Shown piece after piece: positions 22,899-45,420 of a stretch of 64,000 nucleotides of DNA. Where the stretch lies: assembly GCA_026874595.1 (NCBI GenBank), contig CM049306.1:74957642-75021641 (forward strand), read 5' to 3'. Under the pieces are notes generated by a model. That model searched no databases. It was not told the origin of the DNA and saw nothing but the letters and a program-made list of their open reading frames with translations. Position 1 is the first letter of the stretch, and each line of letters begins with the position of its first letter. The stretch comes from Sipunculus nudus. Lineage: Eukaryota > Annelida > Sipuncula > Golfingiida > Sipunculidae. Position numbers and translations under genes: made by a program.

Positions 22899-23405
22899 CT
22901 ATTTACACTAGAAAAATATGGCGCGCGCTAGACCGGTCCAGAAAAATGTGGAGCGGGCTACATTTTAACTTGCGTTTACACTGTCCCGGACCAAGTGACC
23001 ATGTAGAGCGCGCTACCCTGTCATGTTAGGCCGCATTGCACTTGGCCGGGCCTATAATCTGCATTGCGTTTACACGCAGATAAATACTTCCATCTAGCGC
23101 GGTCTAGATTGGATTCCCCCTTGCGCGCATGGCTAAATCCTAGTCACATGACGGTCGAGTCTTGCTGGAGCGCGCTGTATAGGTAGCGCGCTCCACTTCT
23201 GTTTACACACATTCGAAGCACAAATGTAGGCCGCGCTAGAAGCGGCTGGCGCGCGCCAGAATACAGAACCGACTCAAACCGGTGGTCAAAATGTAGCGCG
23301 CTCCAAACCGAAAATCCCCGAATTCTGGCCTGTTTGGGGGACTTGGCGTGCGCTAAATGATGTAGAGCGCCCCCCCCCCAGATAAACGTGTGTAAATGGG
23401 GCTAA
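22899..23405. mobile_element. GC-rich non-autonomous TIR element, complete (copy B)
   Basis: Ends TAGCCCTATTTACAC and GTGTAAATGGGGCTA are inverted repeats. The interior is packed with GCGCGC palindromes (GGCGCGCGCTAG, TAGCGCGCTCCA, TGGCGCGCGCCAG). No ORF. Much more GC-rich than its surroundings. Truncated in unit A. Confidence 0.7.
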
Positions 23406-26400
23406 TATACTAGGACCCTGGATGTGTGACGATCCAGGCGCGTGTGCACTGTTTGAACTTCGTGACTTGTGTTCTTCGTGAAAATATAGTGACTGTACAC
23501 GGTTGATTGTGCTGATAACATGGATGCCCGTTTATTAAAAAAAATTGTGAACCTGCTTTAGCCCACCGTGTTGGCCTGAGGTCAGTCGTATCGTCCCTCG
23601 GTCCTAATAACATAAATAGCACAGCTTTCAGGGTTTACCTTGCAACCATTGGTATAAAATGTACGTTTAATAAATTGGGGATGGTACAAACCCGGGGGAA
23701 GGGGGGTGGGGGTGCTTTTATGTTGTAGCTTATCAGAACTGATAACTTAAATCTGACGAACTGATCGAAAGCAATCATGTGTAACATGTGTGTCATAATT
23801 CCGAGTGTGTCTACATATGTGAGTTAATGGTTTAGTAACATGATTTATAATACATCGTGGCTTAAGTGTACTTTAAAGTAAATGTTTGCTGTATATTACC
23901 AAAATACAACCAGGTGAGAATGATGGAGAACATATGTACTGCAGTTGGTTTCATATTCTCGACGTTTAAATATGCTGATATTTAATTTGTTTGGTGTTTC
24001 GTGAGGTTTTTATTTTCGCGATCTATTTAATCAGAAACATTGCAAAGAGTATAAAGAATTATGAAATTATTCATGAACATATATTATATAATCTGATATA
24101 TTATTTCATGCTTAGAAAGTATAAATAAAAAGTGGACTGTGAATTGATGCTTACTGTGCTTATAGGTGGCAACACTAACTGTGGTTGGCTTTTTTGTTCG
24201 CGAGGGTTTAAATTTCGCGATATTCACGAAAGGGAAAATAAAACCAAAGTTTATAAGATGCCCCATCTACACAGATGAACTGTCATTTATTCTGTAATAT
24301 TAATTTTATAAATAAAAGCATATTTTTTAATGTATTGACTGATATTATAGATGATATCAGATTTTAAATTATCTATGATAGAATTTTCTACTTGTTAGAT
24401 GTTCCTCTGGGTCTGTCGTCTTAAGGTTAAGACTTTTTTTCCGAATATTATTTGATTTTTTTTTTTGATCGCGAAAATGGAAACCTCACAAAATACTGTA
24501 AAACAGAATATCGGAAAATTTATCCCCGCGAGTATGAATCAAACCAGTGTATTTACGATTGCATCCTTATAAGATTGTATTCCCTTCGCGAATTTTAAAC
24601 CATCGCGAATTTGAAACCAACCACAGAATACAGCATCTGACAAAGGCAGTCCGTCGAAAGTAAAATGCACAGATGTGCTGGATATAAAGGTGTTGGTATA
24701 CAAAGTGTCCAGTGTTTTAATTTATTAAATTTGTTAAAAGTTACCATTTCTTTATATTCAGACTCTGATATGGCTGGTGTTTTAAAAAGCTAGAAGTACA
24801 ACTAGTTCTTAGTAAATGAAAAACATCACTGGCCCCACAAGTCTAGCTAGACCCGAGAGAATAAACAAGAAAATGACGATGATGTGCAGACCGGACGAAT
24901 TCTGTCAAAGGAAATTAAAAAGATGGTGAATAATCCTTGCAAGAGAAATTCATAGGTTTCATGTAGGTCATATATTTGCTGGTTGTTTGACATGTGCCGA
25001 CGAAGTAACTCTTATAGCGCCATCATTAGGTAGTTTACAAAAAAATGCTGGATATTTGTAACACATACGCGAAGGAATATGGAGTGCTATATAACATGAT
25101 AATATATGCCTACAACAGAAGTTTATGCGAGGTCTGAAACTGCCCTATAAAGCATGCACATACACCTATTGTATTGTCAGTTTCCCTTTAAGCATGCAGA
25201 TAGAGAATTAACAGATTTTTTCAAAATGACATTTTTTATGTGCAAGTCAAATAATTTACTTAATTCTTTTATAGCTCACAGAGGGAAACATGAGTCTAGT
25301 TTCATTGACAACAATACCAATTTTTATGTGAAAAATACGAAACTAATGTATATAAGATTAGATTGAATGAACTGTCTTACAAAGTAATGTCGCCAGAAAT
25401 CAGTGAAGAGGAACAGGCTATAGGAAGCATCGTCCTCGACCTAGTGAATTCAAGAGATAAAGCATAACTGACATTGCCAATTTTGATCCAAGTTTCGTTG
25501 ATTATTTCATCACTCAGCTTGAAGTTTAGTGATGTGTTTCTACATTGAATTACCATTTGTGTTTCTTTATTGTGTTTACTGTTAACCCTTTTTAAAAATG
25601 ATGTACTCTTTTTGTACGAAATAAATATCATATACATAATATTATACAGTTGTGTTCATAAGAGTTCCTTTACGGACATGATTCGATTGACATTTATCTT
25701 TGTATATGCTGTCATAAGTATTTTAGGTAAAGGCGTGGATGAGAAAAGTCATCTTCCAGTTGGAATTGTAGAGTACATTCAAAATTAAAAATAAATCAAA
25801 ATACAAATCAAATTTATAAAAATCATACCATGTACATGTGTAAATTTTCAGCACAGTCGCTTGATGTTTTGTCTGTATTTAGTTTTTTGGAATATGTGAA
25901 ATGTTGTAAAAAACAGCAAACACAGGATATGCCTATACCTGTATTTTACATAATTCTTAAAATAATTCCTAGATTAAAAAATACAGGGATCCCGCTAGAC
26001 TCATGAAGTAATATAGAATTTATATGAGAACATGGAACATAGGAGTTCATAAGAATTTTCAGTACAAAATAAAAGATTAATATAGGAGATTCCAAAGTAC
26101 ATTCTGTTTTCTTAGTTACTTGCCATGACCATCATTTCTCCAAGCACTGATTAAATGGTTTAGATAGCTGTACTTTATATTTCTGACACATTAATATGCA
26201 TAGGTCAATAAAACTGCTGTATGTTTTCATTTATGTTAGGTCTATAGATAACAATAATCATTCATTAATAACGGTTATATTAGACACATGATAGTCCCGT
26301 AAAAAATACATTATATAGGATTTTTAGGAAATAAATACAAACAAAAATCAAAGAAGCTGATGTAGAGTATATTAATCAGTGGAAGCCCTGAAATTTTACA

Positions 26401-26471
26401 TAAATATATGATAAGTTAGCATAAAGCATGGCACTCTCTTTAGAGGACCAAGTTGGTTGGCCCTTCTGGAT
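23406..26471. other. 3' flank of copy B; no gene seen
   Basis: Inverted counterpart of 17018-19990, including the TTCGCGAA-rich block (about 23.94-24.64 kb). The short frames are mirrored from unit A and have no recognisable domain. Confidence 0.6.
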
Positions 26472-35501
<9,030 letters not shown>

Positions 35502-35859
35502 GTCGTCTGCTGATTTTATCAGATGCTTTATGGTATCTTCTCTGAAAATGTAAGACAAACAATGACCATGTTTGTTACTTATCTTCTGGACAACCTTGGA
35601 TCCTCCTAAGAGTTTGAACCATTGCACTGAGTGACAGACAAAAGCCCACTTGGGACAAAAGTCGATCCCTATATATATATGCAATCGTGTGTGTGTTTTC
35701 ACACATACATTTATGCATTTGACATTCGATCATTCGCTGGGCTAACAGTAACCAAAACTTAAAAAAATGTCGGAATGATCCTTCTCAAGATAAAGCATAT
35801 ACAGATATCCGGTTATTTAAACAAAAATTATACAGTATAGAAAATGAATATATACTTAC

Positions 35860-35990
35860 ATACTGAATGAAGCAATGCGTGTATTGTTTCACTGTAGATA
35901 TGTACACTACTCCTTAGAGTACACTTTAGACCGCTGTATATATGTTCGGACAAGTTATTTACTTGTACTTATAAAAAGGTTAACAGTGTA
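35860..35990 (-). promoter_or_regulatory. Candidate 5' non-coding exon and promoter of copy B
   Basis: The conserved ATACACGCATTGCTTCATTC block runs into a strong donor, gtaagtat, at 35859. The equivalent in C is at 52364/52365. TTTTTATAAG (about 35975) is a possible TATA-like element. Only C preserves the same layout, and A has lost it. Exon start not determinable. Confidence 0.4.
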
Positions 35991-36299
35991 CACTATGATA
36001 TGATCAGTATACCCTTCAAACGACTCCTGTTATCGCCCCCTGTACTGACAATATAAGCAACTGTTGCCTCGTCTTATAAATAGATTGCACCTGTGAGTAA
36101 TTAGTTTCGCATATTGTCATACACTGTAGACTTTCAAGTATAACTGATTACCAGGCTGCACGTCGGCAGCCTGTGTATGCAAGGACAGGAGAATATATAA
36201 CAATCTCTCAGTGAATTTAAACTATATTTTTACTGGACTGTTGTCACCATAATTATCATTATATCATCAACCAGTGAAATATATTTATTTTCGTGAAAT

Positions 36300-37439
36300 C
36301 ATCCTGTCCTGAAAAAAATACTACCCTAGACGGGGGAGGGGGAGAATCCAGGATTTAGGGAAGGGGGGGGGGGGGTTCAAGCAGGAGGACTAACGAAAAG
36401 CCTAAAAAGAAAGGTCCCAAGGTCCGAAAAAAGTGTGTGTGTGGGGGGGGGGGGGGGGGTCCAGGCTGCACATGCAGTTTTGTCTAAAGCCCTTAAGAAT
36501 AGTTTTTTTCGGGCGAAAAAGGGGGGATTAGGACCCCTCCTCCTGGATCCGCTTCTTCTATATTTCATATTTATTTGTCTTCACATTTAATGCATTGCCA
36601 TATCCTCCCGTCACAATCCCCGTCCCTTTTCAATTTGGATTATTTGCCTAAGTTACTTCTGGTTAAGTTTCTATCTGCTTTCCTTTAAATTAAGAGAATG
36701 TAAAAATGATGGGGCCATATGATTCTTTGTCCCTATCATACATTGTTCTCATCCCTAAAAAATGGGGGGAACATGTCCCCCTGCCCCCCCCCCCCCCGAA
36801 ACGAGTCGACAATTTATACTGAAGTTCGTCATTATTAATGAAATCTATACTAATAACATAATGCCTTCATTAAATAAATTATTTTTTTTTATTCAGCGAT
36901 CAGAGTAGGGCATGCATTTCGCTTTATAGTCTGTTATTTTACCTTTATTTTAACTACAGTTTTCATAAATCCAGTACAAAATCGCGTCCAAAATGTCTTT
37001 TTAAAAGCACTTTCACCATGAAACTTTCTTGGACTTTTGACATGCTATCCTTCAGACTTTCTGTTGCAGTTTGTTCCGGGTTTGGCTTAAATATCAAGTA
37101 AAATGAATAAACAAAAAGGTCACCAGACTGGTGACGCAGCCATGACTTACCCAAACAATTGATGGATTTTCATGAAATTCACTATAAATATTTAGAACAA
37201 GAGTGTCTCACCTGAATTCTATTTTCGGTAAAATATGCGCATATTTCATTAGGTCAGAGGTCACAAGATATATAACGGGCGTATTATGGACTCTAATTTA
37301 TATGCGGTGCAGTGGTCAAACTGGGTCAATGGGCAAGCCTCTCTGGGCACACTATAATGTGGGTACAGCGTAATTTGAAAAAAAATTATGAGATGGGTAT
37401 TTAGAAAGAATGGCTAGAGAGGAATGACCAGCTAGTGTT
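36300..37439. other. Flank between copy B and P'; G-runs, no gene seen
   Basis: Inverse of 5847-7019. Runs of G at about 36364-36375 and 17 G at 36443-36459. The CCTGTCCTGAAAAAAATACT edge mirrors TTTTTTTCAGGACAGG at 7007-7019 and 44333-44350. Confidence 0.6.
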
Positions 37440-38782
37440 TTATTTGTATATAGTGCATGGTGTACGATGCTGCATGGTTAGCTGTCTTCCTTGGCCAGTC
37501 CCGAAGGGCAGGTAAATGATTTTGTATTACCTAGTGGTGCATGTGCCAATTAAACATATACATCAATGGTGGTCGTTTTCTTTCATAATCGATTAAATCG
37601 ACTTTATTTTTGCAGAAACAATCACAAACGATGAAATGTATACACGTCCAAAAAAAGTCATATTGTCTCGAAAATTATTCTTATTGTGTCAGAGAGATAA
37701 GGACAGCATCAAAACTTAAAAGTGTGCAACGAATAAGTGTCGACAACCCAGCCGTTAAATTGACCTTTAGCGTGATCTACAAGTTAGACTGAATTCACTC
37801 GGTCAAAATTTTAGGTATAATTCTAAACAGAATATTTCACAGTAATATGGTGCATAAAATAATCGGTTAATAATCGATCATCGTTCGTTTTTTTTTCAAT
37901 CATCGAATATGATTTTTAACCGATTCCTACCACTATTATAAGGATTTGTTTTATCCTTTGGCATTGTTTTATCCTTTGTTAAGATATTTGGTGCAAACAG
38001 AGTGTAAGATACAAAAAAAATTATTAGGTCTTGCATTTTTCGTCAGCATCTGGGGGTCTTCCTAACGTCACAGTCGATTAAACAGTGATCATAGAAGTGC
38101 CCATAGCTTTATAACAAAAACACAATCTTGTCTTTTATTGTGGGACGAATAAATAAAGTTTCGCTTTATATGAGTTCATTATATGCAAAATCTGTATTAA
38201 TAATCTTTATTTGGAAATGTGTTATATGATGACACTTGAAATATGCATTCTCAGGAATCCAGGTCTTCGCGAAGTTGGCCGTCCTAAATATGGGATGCTC
38301 CCCAAAACGTGTTTGTATTCTCATATTCGGCCCATATACTCCAAGGTCGATTTTCAAGAAGTTCCCCAAACCCGTGTTTGCTTTCGCCTACTCGGCCCAT
38401 GCATGTTTACCTATTCGGCCCAGGTTCATTCGTGGATAAGTGACTGTACATTTGTGAATATTCCTTGAAGTCCTTCCTGGACCCGGATCATGAGGCGGAT
38501 TCACGCCATATCGAATCACTTCTCCCCTGACCCAAACCTGAAATGCTCTGAAAATTTTATGAGATTCCGTTCATTATTGCACAGTCAAATGAATCGTATT
38601 TAAGCCACAAATAACAATTCAAGCGACTGAGATGATTGCATGGGTTATGTGACGATCAAACACAAGAACGGGAATGAAAGCTAACCAACCTGGCGGAGGT
38701 TAAAATGCATGGGATTTTGGAATACATCTGATTGATCTGCCTGGCACGCATATGTATATGGTGTGTACTTTATCTCCAAGAG

Positions 38783-38887
38783 GAGTTCACCAACCTGGTT
38801 GATTATTATGAGCGAATGAAGCAACAATAGGCCTACTGGCCTGACTGGGACGACTGTATCACCCACGGCGGTACACGGGAAGCTTAA
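38783..38887 (+). pseudogene. Fossil FAXC terminal exon in left arm of P'
   Basis: Same sequence and same internal TAG as 1344-1448, with one base difference noticed. Ends TREA and TAA. Confidence 0.85.
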
Positions 38888-39891
38888 GCCTGATATACAC
38901 GACTCCATGAATAACACGTCACCAAGTGGGGTATACTAAGATTCCAAGTTTACATCATATAATAAATGTTGACTGAGAGAAAAAACCAGCCTTTTTTTAG
39001 ACAGTTGGTTGAATCCACAAGATGGCGGTTGGGAGTACTCGCCTGTTTGTTCTTAATGGAAGATTTTATCTGAAGCAAGTTGTTAATCACAGCTTAAATA
39101 TGTTATAATGAGCGCATATTTCATTTATTCTTACATTTTTCAAACTGGGATCGGTATTTGCACATATAGAATTCCTTCAGACTGATGCAGTCATTTCAAA
39201 CGTGGTTGGTAGCACGGACTCTAGTAGGCCTACAACAATTATTTAGGATAATATTGTAATTTGCTGTCATTGAATTTTTATTCATTCTGTATGTATCCAT
39301 GCCACTTCTGTTGCGGTGATAAGTTGGGTTTCTCCCATATTTAATTAGTGTGACCGTGTTCAACGAAAATGATTATGAGGAATGACAGGATGTTTAGCGA
39401 ACGCCAGGTTTTGGGGGCTAATTTTAGTGAGATTCGCATGGTATTTTTATCAATTTTCAATTATTTTCCAATCTCGATATTAAAAGCGTTTCTTTGGATT
39501 GTTAAACAGTAAAATTAAGATGAAGGAAGTGGTAGTCACTAGTGGAGCAAAGCGTTTTATCAGCCTGGTTTCAAAGCACTAGTTGACTTGTGACGTCATG
39601 CAAGAGATGCTAGTACATTTCAGTCAAGCTCCATTTCTAACATGTTTATTTCATTTTACACAGGTGGGACATTTCAATTTGCACAGGTTGGACTGATGGC
39701 TTGATGTTCGCTGACAGGTTCACCGCATAATGCATATAATGCCAGGGTTCCCTCGAGTTTGTAACATATCCAGGGCAAGGAAAGTTATATATATCTTGTA
39801 ACGTAGCATCGATTAACAGACGCACGTGTACCACGAGAAAACAAGGGCCAAATATAAATGTTGATGTTCATGTTAATCTCGAGTATGAAGA

Positions 39892-40838
39892 AAACATCAC
39901 ATTAATTCAAGTTGGAAATAGAGACTGTGCATAAACAGCACGGCCTGAATGGGGGAAAAAACTCTATGCTGAACCTGAAATCGACACGATGATTGGTATG
40001 CGTATAGTGCGCAAAAAATCGCTCCCGGCAGCGTGCGGATACGGACTACGCATACGGACTACGCATACGTACTACGCATACGGATGAATGGAAACGGCCA
40101 AGTTAAAAAGTCTTTAAAGCGATTTTATGCGGACTACGCATGCGGACTACGCATACGGACTACGGATACGGACTACGCACTTATGGAAAAGCACCTGGTA
40201 TGAATGTCATTTCTGGCATCAGTTTTCCAGAAACCAAACATATTGGCATTTGGCTGACTTTTTTTTCCTTTCTTTATCACAGACATGATTTTTAGATGAC
40301 TGAAGCGTAAACATCACTGTCGCGTATAAAATATTACTAATTATGATCTTTAAGAACTTTTATTTATTTTTTTTTTTTATTGTTTAACTTTTGATGCTCA
40401 TATATACAGATGTAAATATATTGTGAAATGGCTTGCAAAAATGAAAAACTTCAGCTATCGAGCACCTATCAATACGGAGTACGGACTACGCATATACGTA
40501 CTTATGGAAAACGAACTTTTCGGATACGGACTACGCATACGGACTACGCATGTGGACTACGGATTCGCACTATGCACTTATGAAAAACCACCTTTAAGGT
40601 GCTTTTCCATGAGTGCGTAGTCCGTATCCGTAGTCCGTATGCGAAGTCCGCAAGCGTAGTCCGCAAAAATCGCACCTTTACTCCGGAATATGCTGTACAG
40701 AATTATACCTAACATATTGACTGAGTAATGCTCCCTAGTAAAGGAGGTTAGATTAGCCAAGGGCTTTTGACCATGCAGTGTGGGTAAAAAAAAACATGGC
40801 GGCAAGCAGTTGAATATGGTCCGCATCGGATAAACTTT
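39892..40838. repeat. Spacer of palindrome P' with TACGGACTACGCA repeats
   Basis: Matches 2453-3393. A longer poly-T (about 40363-40379) and three or four substitutions within the CGTAGTCCG blocks distinguish it. Hairpin centre near 40595. Confidence 0.75.
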
Positions 40839-41842
40839 ATTTTCTTCATACTCGAGTTAAGCATGAACATCAACATTTATAGTTGGCCCTTGTTTTCTCG
40901 TGGTACACGTGCGTCTGTTAATCGATGCTACGTTACAAGATATATATAACTTTCCTTGCCCTGGATATGTTACAAACTCGAGGGAACCCTGGCATTATAT
41001 GCATTATGCGGTGAACCTGTCAGCGAACATCAAGCCATCAGTCCCACCTGTGCAAATTGAAATGTCCCACCTGTTTAAAATGAAATAAACATGTTAGAAA
41101 TGGAGCTTGACTGAAATGTACTAGCATCTCTTGCATGACGTCACAAGTCAACTAGTGCTTTGAAACCAGGCTGATAAAACGCTTTGCTCCACTAGTGACT
41201 ACCACTTCCTTCATCTTAATTTTACTGTTTAACAATCCAAAGAAACGCTTTTAATATCGAGATTGGAAAATAATTGAAAATTGATAAAATACCTTGCGAA
41301 TCTTACTAAAATTAGCCCCCAAAACCTGGCGTTCGCTAAACATCTTGTCATTCATAATAATTTTCGTTGAACACGGTCACACTAATTTAATAGGAGAGAA
41401 ACCCAACTTATCTCCGCAACAGAAGTGGCATGGATACATACAGAATGAATAAAAATTCAAGGACAGCAAATTACAATATTATCCTTAATAATTGTTGTAG
41501 GCCTATTAGAGTCCGCGCTACAAACCACGTTTGAAATGACTGCATCAGTCTGTAGGAATTCTATATGTGCAAATACCGATCCCAGTTTGAATAATATAAG
41601 AATAAATGAAATATGCGCTCATCATAACATATTTAAGGTGTGATTTACAACTATCTTCCGATAAAATCTTCCATTAAGAACAAACAGGCGAGTACTCCCA
41701 ACCTCCATCTTGTGGATTCAACCAACTGTCTCAAAAAAGGCTGTTTTTTTTTCTCAGTCAACATTTATTATATGATGTAAACTTGGAATCTTAGTATACC
41801 CCACTTGGTGACGTGTTATTCATGGAGTCGTGTATATCAGCT

Positions 41843-41946
41843 TTAAGCTTCCCGTGTACCGCCGTGGGTGATACAGTCGTCCCAGCCAGGCCTGTAGGCC
41901 TATTGTTGCTTCATTCGCTCATAATAATCAACCAAGTTGGTTACTC
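41843..41946 (-). pseudogene. Fossil FAXC terminal exon in right arm of P'
   Basis: Same as 4397-4500, with the same frameshift near the 5' end and the same internal stop. Shared lesions in P and P' show the two blocks are copies of one already decayed palindrome. Confidence 0.8.
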
Positions 41947-43292
41947 CTCTTGGAGATAAAGTACACACCATATACATATGCGTGCCAGGCAGATCAATCA
42001 GATGTATTCCAAAATCCCATGCATTTTAACCTTTGCTAGGTTGGTATGCTTTCATTCCCGTTCTTGTGTTTGATCGTCACATAACCCATGCAATCATCTC
42101 AGTCGCTTGAATTGTTATTTGTGGCTAAAATACGATTCATTTGACTGTGCAATAATGAACGGAATCTCATAAAATTTTCAGAGCATTTCAGGTTTGGGTC
42201 AGGGGAGAAGTGTTAGATTTGGCGTGAATCCGCCTCATGATCCGGGTCCAGGAAGGACTTCAAGGAATATTCACAAATGTACAGTCACTTATCCACGAAT
42301 GAACCTGGGCTGAAAAGGTGAACATGCATGGGCCGAGTAGGCGAAAGCAAACACGGGTTTGGGGAACTTCTTGAAAATTGACCTTGGAGTATATGGGCCG
42401 AATAAGAGAATACAAACACGTTTTGGGGAGCATCCCATATTTAGGACGGCCAACTTCGCGAAGACCTGGATTCCTGAGAGTGCATATTTCAAGTGTCATC
42501 ATATAACATATTTCCGAATAAAGATTATTAATACAGATTTTGCATATAATTAACTCATATAAAGCGAAACTTATTTATTCATCCCACAATATAAGACAAG
42601 ATTGTGTGATTTGTTATAAAGCTATGGGCACTTCTATGACCACTGTTTAATCGACTGTGACGTTAGGAAGACATCTAAATGCTGACGAAAAATGCCAGAC
42701 CCAATAATTTTTTTTGTATCTTACACTCTGTTTGCACCAAATATTTTAACAAAGGATAAAACAATGGCAAAGGATAAAACAAATCCGTGTGGTTATAATA
42801 GTGTTAGGAATCGGTTAAAAATCATATTCGATGATTGAAAAAAAAAACGAACGATGATCGATTATTAACCGATTATTTTATGCACCATATTAATGTGAAA
42901 TATTCTGTATAGAATTATACCTAAAATTTTGACCGGGTAAATTCAGTCTAACTTGTATATCACGCTAAAGGTCAATTTAACGGCTGGGTTGTCGACACTT
43001 ATTCGTTGCACACTTTTAAGTTTTGATGCTGTCCTTATCTCTTTGACACAATAAGAATAATTTTCGAGATAATATGACTTCTTTTGATGCGTATACATAA
43101 TCGTTTGTGATTGTTTCTGCAAAAATACAGTCGATTTAATCGATTATGAAAGAAAACGACCATCATTGATGTATACGTTTAATTGGCACATGCACCACTA
43201 GGTAATACAAAATCATTTACCTGCCCTTCGGGACTGGCCAAGGAAGGCAGCTTACCATGCAGCATCGTACACCATGCACTATATACAAATAA

Positions 43293-44582
43293 AACACTAG
43301 CTGGTCATTCCTCTATAGCCATTCTTTCTAAATTTCCGTCTCATAATTTTTTCAAATTACGCTGTACACACATCATAGTGTGCCCAGAGAGGCTTGCCCA
43401 TAGACCCAGTTTGACCACTGCACCGCATATAAGTAAGAGTCCATAAGACGCCGTTATATATCTTCTGACCTCAGACCTAATGAAATATGCGCATATTTTA
43501 CCGAAAATAGAATTCAGGTGAGAAACTCTTTTTCTAAATATTTATAGTGAATTTCATGAAAATCCATAAATTGTTTGGGTAAGTCATGGCTGCGTCACCA
43601 GTCTGGTGACCTTTTAGTTTATTCATTTTACTTGATATTTAAGCCAAACCCGGAACAAACTGCAAAAGAATTGTGTGTTTTCGTCATATGACCAGAAAGT
43701 TCTTGAGGATAGCATGTCAAAAGTTCCGTACAGTTTCATGGGTGAAAGTGCTTTTAAAAAAGACATTTTGGACGCGATTTTGTACTGGAGTTAAGATAAC
43801 TGTAGTAAAAATAAAGGTAAATAACAGACTATAAAGCGAAATGGATGCCTTACTCTGACCGCCAAATAAGAAAAAATAGTTTATTTAATGGTAGCAATAT
43901 GTTATTAGTATCGATTTCATTAATAATGAGGAACGTCAGTATAAATTGTTGACACGTTTCGGGGGGGGGGGGGGCACGGGGACATGTTCCCCCCATTTTT
44001 TATGGATGAGAACAATGTATGATGGGGAACCATATGGCCCCATCATTTTTATATTCTCTTAATTTAAAGGAAAGCAGATAGAAACTTAACCAGAAGTAAC
44101 TTCGGTAAATAATCCAAATTGAAAAGGGACGGGGATTGTGACGGGAGGATATGGAAATGCATTAAATGTGAAGACAAATTAATATAAAAATATAGAAGAA
44201 GCGGATCTAGGAGGGGGTCCTGGGGTTCGGATCCACCCTTTTCGCTCGAAAAAAAAAACTATTCTTAAGGGCTTCAGACAAAACTGTGCAGCCTGGAGCC
44301 CCCCCCCCCCCCCCCCCCCCCCACACACACATTTTTTTTCAGGACAGGATGTTTCCATGAAATAGATACATTTCATTGGTTGATATAATGATAATTATGG
44401 TGACAACAGTGCAGTAAACAATAGTTTATAGTCACTGAGAGATTGTTACATATTATCCTTTCCTTGCATACACAGGCTGCCGACGTGACAGGCCTGGTAT
44501 ACTTGCAAGTCTACAGTGTATGACACTATGCGAAATTAATTACTCACAGGCACAATCTATTTATAAGACGAGGCAACAGTTG
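43293..44582. other. Flank between P' and the LTR element; C-run, no gene seen
   Basis: Direct counterpart of 5847-7019 and inverse of 36.04-37.44 kb. A 24-base C run is at 44299-44322. TCTATTTATAAGACGAGGCA at about 44558-44577 is the upstream part of the region split by the LTR insertion. Confidence 0.6.
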
Positions 44583-44586
44583 CTTA
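44583..44586. repeat. Target site duplication (left), CTTA
   Basis: CTTA directly precedes TGTGGC and recurs directly after GCCACA at 52167-52170. In unit B the uninterrupted site reads GTTGCTTATATTGTCAG (minus strand, near 36050). Confidence 0.85.
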
Positions 44587-45147
44587 TGTGGCCGTGTTGA
44601 GTAGAACGGGTTATCGACACTGGGGTGGTAGGACAGACAGGAGAAAGAATTTAAATCAAATAGAACTTTAATTATCCATCTTGGCTGAATACTACACACA
44701 CGGTTCACTAATATCACACATTAACATCCACTAGGTAACAATAACAGAACTAAACCGTGTTAAACGGTACTAAACGGTACAAAACGGTTATAAACGGTAA
44801 TAAATGGTGGCTGATATGGCGAATGGTGGGTACACCATATACAACACGCCAGTGCTGCCCTCTAGCTGCAACAATACACCTGTCCTGGCTCTGTTTATCA
44901 GCAAACACCAGTCTCATCACTAGGTTCACCACCCTAACCAAAACGTAAACTGTCTCTTTTGGCCCAAAAACCCGGCACCTTGAACTCACGTCGTGCACAA
45001 AACGAAATCTCCCTCTCGGACACCCAAACGATGTCTTGGTACCAAAACGCTAGAACAGATCGTGGAGTCAAACCTACACTAAACACTAACCGTAGTGAAT
45101 GCCTAAACCATGTAACTCGTAAGTCATATCTTAATGCCTCTGCCACA
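44587..45147 (-). repeat. 3' LTR (561 bp)
   Basis: TGTGGC...GCCACA ends. Near-identical to 51605-52166. Contains a short tandem array of AAACGGTA-type decamers at about 44755-44807. Confidence 0.92.
44757..44807. repeat. AAACGGTA decamer array inside LTR
   Basis: Five or six units of TAAACGGTAC or TAAACGGTTA spaced 9-10 bases. Repeated at 51775-51826 in the other LTR. Its position suggests a role in LTR transcription, but this is a guess. Confidence 0.7.
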
Positions 45148-45161
45148 TCCACCCCTCCTTT
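45148..45161 (-). other. Polypurine tract
   Basis: On the minus strand AAAGGAGGGGTGGA abuts the 3' LTR start. This is the expected plus-strand primer site. Confidence 0.8.
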
Positions 45162-45420
45162 AATCTGCTTTAAACTCCATTTAAACAGATTAACAACATA
45201 GAAATATTCACTACATTCAAAATAAAAAGTACCCATATAATTATGGAAATGCAAGAAACGTAACTAAACTCAGTTTTCGTCAAAACATGTTCCATTAGTA
45301 GTAGTCTTATAACATCATCAAAATGAAAGGTTGTCAAGATCACTCAATGTATCTAATGTCTGTACAACTTGAACAGACAAATCAACTGATGCTAAAACAG
45401 ATCTTGGCCATTGGCCAGGG

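Larger units (their letters stand above)
37440..43292. repeat. Palindrome P': second copy, centre of the B/C inverted duplication
   Basis: Direct copy of 1-5846 (offset 37439, becoming 37446 after small poly-T indels). About 20 differences were noticed by eye over nearly 6 kb. Arms 37440-39891 and 40839-43292, spacer between. It lies exactly between the 5' ends of the divergent copies B and C. Confidence 0.9.
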
